This document shows, piece by piece, positions 57,001 to 64,000 of a stretch of 64,000 nt of DNA. Position numbers and translations under genes: made by a program. The notes below the pieces were generated by a model. The model saw only the letters and a list, made by a program, of their open reading frames with translations, had not been told where the DNA came from and did no database searches. This stretch comes from Lumnitzera littorea. Its lineage: Eukaryota; Streptophyta; Magnoliopsida; Myrtales; Combretaceae. The stretch's first letter is position 1, and every line of letters begins with the position of its first letter. The stretch covers positions 10,492,690-10,556,689 of the forward strand of contig JAMXBB010000002.1 of NCBI GenBank assembly GCA_024138015.1, read 5' to 3'.

Positions 57001-57761
57001 TTAATATGATACCCTTGAGAAATTACAACGCTACTAATCATTCAAGAGTTTTAATGTAATCAAGTTTCAGAAAATAACAATAGGGTTGCAACTTAAGGGT
57101 GTAATGTATTAACCCAAACAATCCCAACATTTGCATATTTCCATGTCCTTTTTTTTTTTTTGCCGCATTGATGATTGATTCTTGTCTATGAAATATATAG
57201 AATTAAGAATGGCGAGTAACCAATAAGGGAATGATCAAAGAATTAATAGATTGCTAGATGCCCTAGGAATCCATGAGCAGTTGTTACAAGCTATAACTAC
57301 CTACTGGAAGCAAAGGGCTAGGCGTGCTGAAGCCTTTAATAAGGCCTTATTAGCTTAAGTCGAAAAAGTGAGAGGGCCATGAATTGGGCTTTAGAAATGC
57401 TGGACAAGATTAAAGCCCAACTGCAAGAGTTAGATTAGAAACTTTAGATGTAATTAAATGGCTTATTGTTAGGTTCCCTTCTGTTTTGTTCTTTGCAATT
57501 TGATCTTTCTAAATAAAAATTTTCTCTTTAGTCTATCATTCTTCGTTCTTTCCTTCTTTGTAGATAATCTCTCAATAAAACTTACCTAACCATTCATTCT
57601 CTCTCACTCAAGGAAATGTAATTGAAAACCCATAAAAACAAAAAAATTGCCATCTTTATTTGGATTTTTTTTTCAATTTCTATCTTTCTCTCTCATTAAA
57701 AAAAAAAAAAAAAGTAAAGAAAAGTTGTTAACTGTTAAGGAATTCTTCTAACCAGGTTTAC

Positions 57762-58073
57762 ATGGTTGATGGCAGACTCGCCTCCCTAGAAAGGATGATG
57801 CATCAGATAGCCCAACAATGGCAGGTCTTATTCCCAATGATCATCACTCTCCAAAAATCTTAAGATTCAAACCTGGAAAAGAGACTCTTGAATTTAGAAG
57901 AAAGGGTAGCTACACTACAAAAGAGCATTACAGATCTAGAAATGGCAATGAGCCTTATACTTAGAAGATTTCAACACTTGACTTTCAATACTGATCAAAT
58001 ATCAGTAAGCCCAAGTAATGAAGGAGGCCCAAGAAGAAAAAAGCCAAAGAGGAGTGAGAAAAAACAAGCCTAA
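57762..58073 (+). pseudogene. Short coiled-coil ORF of the Ogre-like element, one in-frame stop
   Basis: From ATG 57762 the frame reads MVDGRLASLERMMHQIAQQW, a stop at about 57861, then LNLEERVATLQKSITDLEMA and a basic end GGPRRKKPKRSEKKQ. It has the heptad pattern of a coiled coil. Its place between primer-binding site and gag would fit the extra ORF1 of Ogre or a gag start. It is not otherwise recognised. A further decayed ORF (LLDALGIHEQLLQAITTYWK) lies at 57209-57480. Confidence 0.5.
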
Positions 58074-58526
58074 GGGACTCGGAGAAGACAATCCACCCTA
58101 TTGAAGATCTTAATTACATAAATCTTTCATCATTTGAAAGCAGCAAGGATTATAGCTTGTGAAGGCCCTAATTTGAATTACAAACCACGCAACTTTGACC
58201 CAGAAGTATGATGCGACTATCATATGAGTTAAAAGGGGCACTCTACTAAAAAATGCTAGAGATTGAAGAACAAGATTTAAGATTTGATTGATGCAAAAGT
58301 CATTTAGTCGAAACTACAACAAATCAGCCCTTCTTCAAGTCATGGAAGTAGTTCAACTGAGTCTCCTAAAGCTCCATTTCTTTTGAGCTTACCAATGCCT
58401 TTTGATAAGCTTACGGGTTATTTTAAGTAGTTAGATGTTTGTTAAAGATAAGGGCAAAGAAAGTTGTTTTTTTTTTTTTTAAAGTCTATAATAGCTAGAA
58501 TAATACAATTGTCTTTTCAATTGAGT

Positions 58527-58640
58527 GATTGCAATGTTATTGGGGCAAATAAATTCTCCTTAAGGTATCGATAATTGCAATGTTATTGGAGCAAATAAAT
58601 TCTCCTTAAGGTATTGATAACCCCCTTTTAAAAAGTTTAG
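58527..58640 (+). repeat. 48-bp tandem duplication
   Basis: ATTGCAATGTTATTGGRGCA followed by AATAAATTCTCCTTAAGG is present twice in a row, at about 58527 and 58575. Confidence 0.85.
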
Positions 58641-59222
58641 AATGAAAAGAGGCAAAATATTTTCCACACACTAAGCTGAAATACTTTGAGAGTTGAGAGA
58701 CATAATGGTGAGGATACTTTGGACTCATTCCTTAAAGGAGATTCACTTTGAATGTGATATGCAGATTGAAATGAAATTAGGCATTCATTTTTGAATCCTA
58801 AACACAATCATTTCTTATTCAACATGTTGGACCTATTTGAAGAATTTTCAAATTAAACCTTGTTGAGAACCACCCTACAATGGGGTAAATTCTCCTTAAG
58901 GTATCAATAATTGCAATATTATTGGAGCAAATAAATTCTCCTTAAGGTATTGATAACTCCCTTTTAAAAAGTTTAGAATGAAAAGAGACAAAATATTTTC
59001 CACACACTAAGCTGAAACACTTTGAGAGTTGAGAAACATAATGGTGATGATACTTTGGACTCATTCCTTAAAGGAGATCCACTTTGAATGTAATATGCAG
59101 ATTGAAATGAAATTAGGCATTCATTTTTGAATCCTAAACACAATCATCTCTTATTCACCTCGTTGGACCTATTTGAAGAATTTTCAAATTAAACCTTGTT
59201 GAGAACCACCCCACAATGGGGC
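58553..59222 (+). repeat. 336-bp tandem duplication in the Ogre-like interior
   Basis: GGTATCGATAATTGCAATG at 58564 and GGTATCAATAATTGCAATA at 58900 start two near-identical 336-bp units. Both run through CATTCCTTAAAGGAGATYCA and AACCTTGTTGAGAACCACCC. Confidence 0.9.
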
Positions 59223-60479
59223 AATTTAGAGGTTAGGGTCATTTATGAAGAGGATAAAATTGGTTTGTGCTCACTTCAGTGACGTTAAATTCAAAAACAA
59301 CTTTTATTTTTTATAAGTTATTTTTCTTTTGAAATGAAGAAGAGCCATATCCTTTTAAAACACCTCAAACTTATACTTACCTCACTCGAGCACATATAAT
59401 AGAAACTCATGGATTTTGGGTCTTGAATCGCTTAAAAGGAAAAAACTTAGCAATAAAGACAAACATTCTTGGGGCCAAAAGAAAAGAAAGAACGACAAGA
59501 GAATAGTGGGGCAAATTAATAACAACAAAAAAGAAAAGAAAAAGATGAAGAAAAGAGGTTGGAAAATTAGGCCCAAGTATAAATCAAAAGACCTAAGAGA
59601 TATATTATATCCCAGCAAAGGAAGCCAAATCGAATCAAGAGTTAAAGCCCTAAATAGCCCTAAAGACACAAGGCTCATAATCACTATCCGAGCTTAAAAA
59701 CCCAAAAGCTCTATATCCACTCTAAAGCATGTTGAATCACACCAGGCCTTCCTACCTACAATATTACCCTTACACAATATAAGCCCTTTTGATCATAAAA
59801 AGTAATCTATTTTTAATAAAAGTTGTTTTTGAAACTGGGGTGATTATATTTCTAATTTGTCCTAAGGTTCTCGATTTATACACTCGGAATTAATATTTCT
59901 TTTAAAATAGTCTCTTTCATTAGTCCCTTTTGAAACCTTTGGACTAAAAGCCTAAATTCATAATGATAAATCGAAAAAGACTTAATGGATTGATCAAGGT
60001 GTATCACATGCAAAATGGACTATAATTTTGGAACTGTAGTTAAGAGTGTAATCTGGGCCGAGAGTTTACAAGGAGGACTTTTTCGACAAAACTAGTCATG
60101 ACTTACCTTTTACTTAAAAAATAAGGGTATTTGAAATTACAAGGCCGCACCAAGCAACTCGGCATTCAGACTAGGGAGAACATAAGAGCCCCCATGTGAT
60201 TATTAAGAAAGGATTCTTTACTTGTTAGCAAACTAAAAGAAAAAAAGAGGGTAATAAAAAGAAAAAAAAAAAGAGAAAAAGAAAAAGAGAGAAAGTATCT
60301 TTATTCTAAGTCCATCTTGGCCTAAGTGGCCAAGTTTTCAATACAATCTAATGTCTTTTTTTAAATGTAAATGGTTTTCACCAAAGGATTTATCTGTAAA
60401 TATTTTCCTTAGATTGGGTAGTGTTTCGGACAAGTTTAATCTTAGCCGGCTCTCAAATGGGCTATCTCGCCTTCCACCC

Positions 60480-60870
60480 ATTCAACTCTCTTAAAAGTCT
60501 TTAGCAAATCCATAGGGCGCTTCTTTTTTCAAAGATCTTTTAGCAAGCCCATAGGATGCTTGATTTCTTTAAGCGAGCCCATCGGCCCCCTTTATTCACC
60601 AAGTTTCTCTCAGCGAACCTGTATGGCACTTCTCTTCATTAGTTTCTTTGGGTCGGCCCATAAGGCACTTACCTTCTGCATTTGGTGTTTAGCTAGCCTT
60701 TGAAGACATGATCTTAACTCAGTCTCTTTTCCAAATTCTTTTAGTAAGCCCATGAGGTATTTTTGTTCACCAAATTCTCTTAAGTAAGCCTATAGGGCAC
60801 TTCCCTTCACTAAGTTTCTCTTAGCAAGCCCACAGGGCACTTTTCTTCATTGGTTCCTTTTGGCACAACA
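60480..60870 (+). repeat. Short tandem array (about 40-48 bp units)
   Basis: Eight or nine degenerate units carry TTAGCAAGCCCATAGGGCAC-like cores at about 60497, 60537, 60568, 60608, 60648, 60735, 60778 and 60820, with TTCACCAAGTTTCTC linkers. Confidence 0.8.
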
Positions 60871-60879
60871 TTAAGACTA

Positions 60880-62125
60880 AGCTCAGGTTTACCAGTCCTT
60901 AAGAGGCAATCCTACTTAGGTTAGTGAGCCTAGTAAGGCATGACTAGGTCCTTTAGATCGATCCCAACTTAGGATTCCTAGTTCCTAAGAGATGCTCTCG
61001 CTTAGGTTAGTGAGCTTAGTGAAGCATGACTAGGTACTTTAGATCGATCCCAGCTTAGGGTTATTAGCTCTCAAAAGATGTTATCGCTTAAGTTAGTGAG
61101 CCTAGTCAAGCACGACCAAGTCATTTAGATCGATCCCAGCTTAGAGTTGCTAGTCCCAGCCTAGTGAAGCACAACCGAGTCCTTTAGATTGATCCCAGCT
61201 TAAGGTTGCTAATCCCCGAGAGATACGCCTAGGTTAGTGAGCTTAGTAAGGCATAACCAAGTCCTTTAGATCGATCCTAACTTAGGGTTGCTAGTCCTTA
61301 AGAGACGCTCCTGCCTAGGTTAGTGAATCTAGTGAGGTATGATCAGGTCCTCTATATTGATCTTAACTTAGGGTTGCTAGTCCCTAAGAGACACTTCCTC
61401 CTAAGTTAGTGAGCCCAGAGAGGCATAACTAAGTCCTTTAGATCAATCCCAGCTAGCTTAGGGTTGCTATCTGAAAGATGATCCCACTTAGGATAGTGAG
61501 CCTAGTAAGGCACAACCAAGTCTTTTAGATCTATTTCAACTTAAGGTTGCTAATTCCCGAGAGACACTCCCGCCTAGGTTAGTAGGCCAAGTGAGGTACG
61601 GCCAGGTTATTTAGATCAATCTCAGTTTCGAGTTGGTGGTTCTTAAGAGACGCTCCTGCTTAGGTTAGTGAGCCTAGTGAGGCATTACCAGGTCCTTTAG
61701 ATCAATCTCAACTTAAGGTTACTAATCCCCGAGAGATGCACCCACCTAGGTTAGTGAGCTAAGTGAAGGACGACCGGGTTATTTAGATTGATCCCAGCTT
61801 AAGGTTGCTAATCTCTGAGAGATGCTCCTGCCTATGTTAGTAATCTTAGTGAGGAACGACCGGGTTCTTTAGATTGATCCCAGCTTAGGGTTGTTAGTTC
61901 CTAAGAGACGCTCTTACCTAGATTAGTGAGCCAAGTAAGGCACAACTAGGTCCTTTAGATCGATCTCAACTTAGGATTGTTAATCCTTGAGAGACACTTT
62001 CACATAGGTTAGTGAGCCTAGTAAGGCATAACTAAGTCCTTTAAATCAATTCCAGTGTAGGATTGCTTTTCCCTTAGAAACTTTCCTACCTAGATTAGTG
62101 AGCCTAGAGAGGCATGACCTGGTTT
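60880..62125 (+). repeat. 86-bp tandem array before the 3' LTR
   Basis: About 14 units have the cores TTAGTGAGCCTAGTGAGGCA and TTTAGATCGATCCCAGCTTA. GTTAG starts at 60920, 61006, 61092, then 61233, 61319 and 61405, giving an 86-bp period with one shortened unit near 61150. It lies between the interior and the polypurine tract, a place where Tat/Ogre elements are known to carry tandem repeats. Confidence 0.93.
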
Positions 62126-62264
62126 CATTTCTTCACTAAATCTCTAGTAGATTGAGTTTATGATAGTTAAATTAGTTGTTTTAAAGTCATTTTAGGGGCA
62201 AAAATAGTATCTTTTTGTCTTTATTGTAAAGTTTTGTTCAAACTTAGCTATAAAGAGGGGCAAC

Positions 62265-64000
62265 TGTAGACATTCAATTGTTGCCCATTTTATTTAATTT
62301 TATTTTATCAAGGGGTCTTAAATCAAGAAAAACACAAAAAAATAGAAAATTAAAGAAAATCCAAAAATTAAAAAATTTAGAAAAATACAAAAATATGAAA
62401 AAGCACAAAAAAATAAGAAATTTGGGAAAATATAAAAAAAAATGAAATCTAGAAAGAAACGCAAAAAAAAAAGAAATTTAGAAAATAAAAAAATTGAAAA
62501 AATTTAGAAAATTGAAAAGTCACAAAAAATAGAAAAAATTGAAAAAAATAGAAAATTTTAAGGAATTTAGAAAATAACAATTTAATAGAATAGATTTTTT
62601 TTAATTTCAAATAAATTTAGAAGTGAGACCGTTGAGTTGGGGTTTAGATTTGAATTTAATTCAGGCTAACCTGGTCCATATGTGCAATATGGATAAAGCA
62701 TAAGTCAACGGCTTAACGGACAAATACATGAACATGGTATTGGGTTTGAGCATGAGATCAAAAATTCGAATTTTGGTGAAGGATACAAAAGCTTTTTATT
62801 TTATTTTTTTTGGATAACACACTACATTGCACTGTCACATGTCAAGATCTTATCGTGTCACATGTCCTAACACGTAGCAGCATCTATTTGGTCGATATGG
62901 CTGACATAACGCCACGTTAGCATTTGCTCTCTCTTTCCCTTCTCTTTGTTTTCCTTTCCCTTGATTTCCTCCTCTTTCCTAGCTAATAACAAACCTAACC
63001 CCTTCACTTTGGCCCTAAATTTCGCACGTTTTCCTTACTTAAACACACCTATTAATGGTGTGATTTCATCCTTCGCATGGCCGACTGTAGATTCATGTCA
63101 AGAACAAGTCCAGAGTCAGTTAAATGAGCATTCAAATCGAGCTCCAAAATTCAAAAAAAAAAAAAAAAACTAAATTTTCGAACATTGTCATTTGATCCAA
63201 TTTTTGGTTTCCTTGATTATTAGGGTGTTTTCATGTATAAAAGGGTTATTAGGGAGTTCATCAGATCACATACAACCATTCATGAGCTTCATAAATCATC
63301 ACAAACCTTCCCTCTCTCTAACAAAATCTCTCTCTCTTTCTAGTTCAGAATTTGGCCATGGTGGTTTTCAAACGAAATCAATACCATGGTTGCAATCTCC
63401 ATACTCCTAACTTTCCCTCACTACCATTGCCGTGCTCTTAAACTCTGTAACCGTCGCTTAAGTCGAAACCCTTTCTACTACAATCCACTTTCGAAACCAC
63501 CATCTTTGTCCCTCTTCGACTTGAACTAAGCCCACGGTCGAGATCCCTACACTTCAAAACCCAAGCTCAGCCACTCACTCGAACTCAGCAAGCCACCACT
63601 TGAACACTCCCATTAACTACCGCCAACTGCCACTCACTAACACTACCTAAATCACCCTTAATAGCTACGGCATCAAGCTTACGCCCTATAAACCTAATTA
63701 AATACACACAAATCTCCTTTCCCCCTCTCACTTTGGCCACCAAATTAGCCCGAATTGCACCTAGTCATGTTGTTGAAATGGAGTTGGAGACAACCTGACC
63801 TAGATCCACGCATCGACCCGACCACTCGACCCATAAACTAAAGTTTGACTCGTGGATTGACTCGCGCATTCCCCCCTTGGTCCGGTCCTATTATTCATCT
63901 AATTTGTTTATTTTCTTTTGTTTTGTTTATTCGATTTTGTAAATTTTTTTATTTACTTATTTATTTATGTATGTATAAATTGTAATACCAAAAAAAAAAA
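62265..64000 (+). repeat. 3' LTR of the Ogre-like element (truncated by window)
   Basis: Starts TGTAGACATTC after a purine-rich tract. It aligns with 53561-55370 in order: A-rich block, tRNA-like boxes, TATA-like box, then CCACCATC-rich C/T block. The last base of the window lies in a shared A-run. Confidence 0.85.

Larger units (their letters stand above)
53561..64000 (+). mobile_element. Ogre-like (Tat) LTR retrotransposon without recognisable pol, 3' end outside window
   Basis: The 5' LTR at 53561-56201 and the 3' LTR starting at 62265 are direct repeats; the 3' copy runs past position 64000. A primer-binding site follows the 5' LTR, and a purine-rich AAAGAGGGGCAAC precedes the 3' LTR. 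The 6.1-kb interior has a 5' duplication, short coiled-coil ORF remnants, a 336-bp duplication and two tandem arrays. No reverse transcriptase, integrase or protease text was found in any frame, so it is a non-autonomous or heavily deleted relative of Ogre. Its right TSD cannot be checked. Confidence 0.78.

Noticed and set aside
59382..59697. Overlapping ORFs of 93 and 100 codons
   Set aside because: Lys-rich and Leu/Phe-rich mirror frames over an A-rich stretch; no conserved motif.
60880..62125. CRISPR-like array
   Set aside because: The 86-bp units are contiguous without unique spacers, and the context is a plant LTR retrotransposon.

Overview
This looks like flowering-plant nuclear DNA, probably from a dicot. 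It is A/T-rich and packed with decayed plant retrotransposons: L1-type LINEs, Ty3/gypsy elements of Tat/Ogre and other types, and a Cassandra TRIM. It also holds plastid-derived DNA and one intact single-exon plant F-box gene. The species cannot be named from the sequence. About three quarters of the window is mobile-element DNA in several nesting layers, and most other open frames are chance or decayed.

Layout. (1) 1-3885: 3' part of a broken LINE, with a complete Cassandra TRIM at 1613-2179 (5S-rRNA-like LTRs, 5-bp target-site duplication, TSD). (2) 3886-11542: A/T-rich intergenic DNA. It contains an N at 8170 and an exact 356-bp duplication that looks like an unmerged contig overlap. (3) 11553-16868: a Mutator-like (MULE) element with a perfect 10-bp TSD, split by a 2.9-kb solo LTR. 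(4) 19029-19565: an intact F-box gene of the SLY1/SNE type, with a TATA box and a poly(A) signal. (5) 21853-23846: a fold-back element with inverted ends and 12-bp direct repeats. It encloses a mosaic nuclear plastid insertion (psaA leader, 16S rRNA and inverted 23S rRNA fragments). (6) 27113-51655: one Tat-lineage Ty3/gypsy element on the minus strand, with 0.5-kb LTRs and TSD GAAAG. Its own length is about 11.4 kb, expanded to 24.5 kb by three insertions: a second copy of the 2.9-kb solo LTR, a long (about 4.2-kb) LTR-like element that itself holds a 3.7-kb deleted gypsy element, and an Ogre-like solo LTR. It carries an antisense open unit on the plus strand with its own TATA box and a probable intron. 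(7) 51661-53560: a second LINE remnant split by a fold-back repeat. (8) 53561-64000: an Ogre-like LTR element without recognisable pol. It has 2.6-kb LTRs, internal duplications and two tandem arrays before its 3' LTR, which runs off the window.

Only the F-box gene is likely to serve the host; its relatives act in gibberellin signalling. The best candidates for unusual biology are the antisense unit of the Tat element, the fold-back element carrying plastid fragments, and the 86/87-bp tandem arrays in the 3' regions of two LTR elements. Family assignments rest on motifs recalled from general knowledge; no database search was possible.
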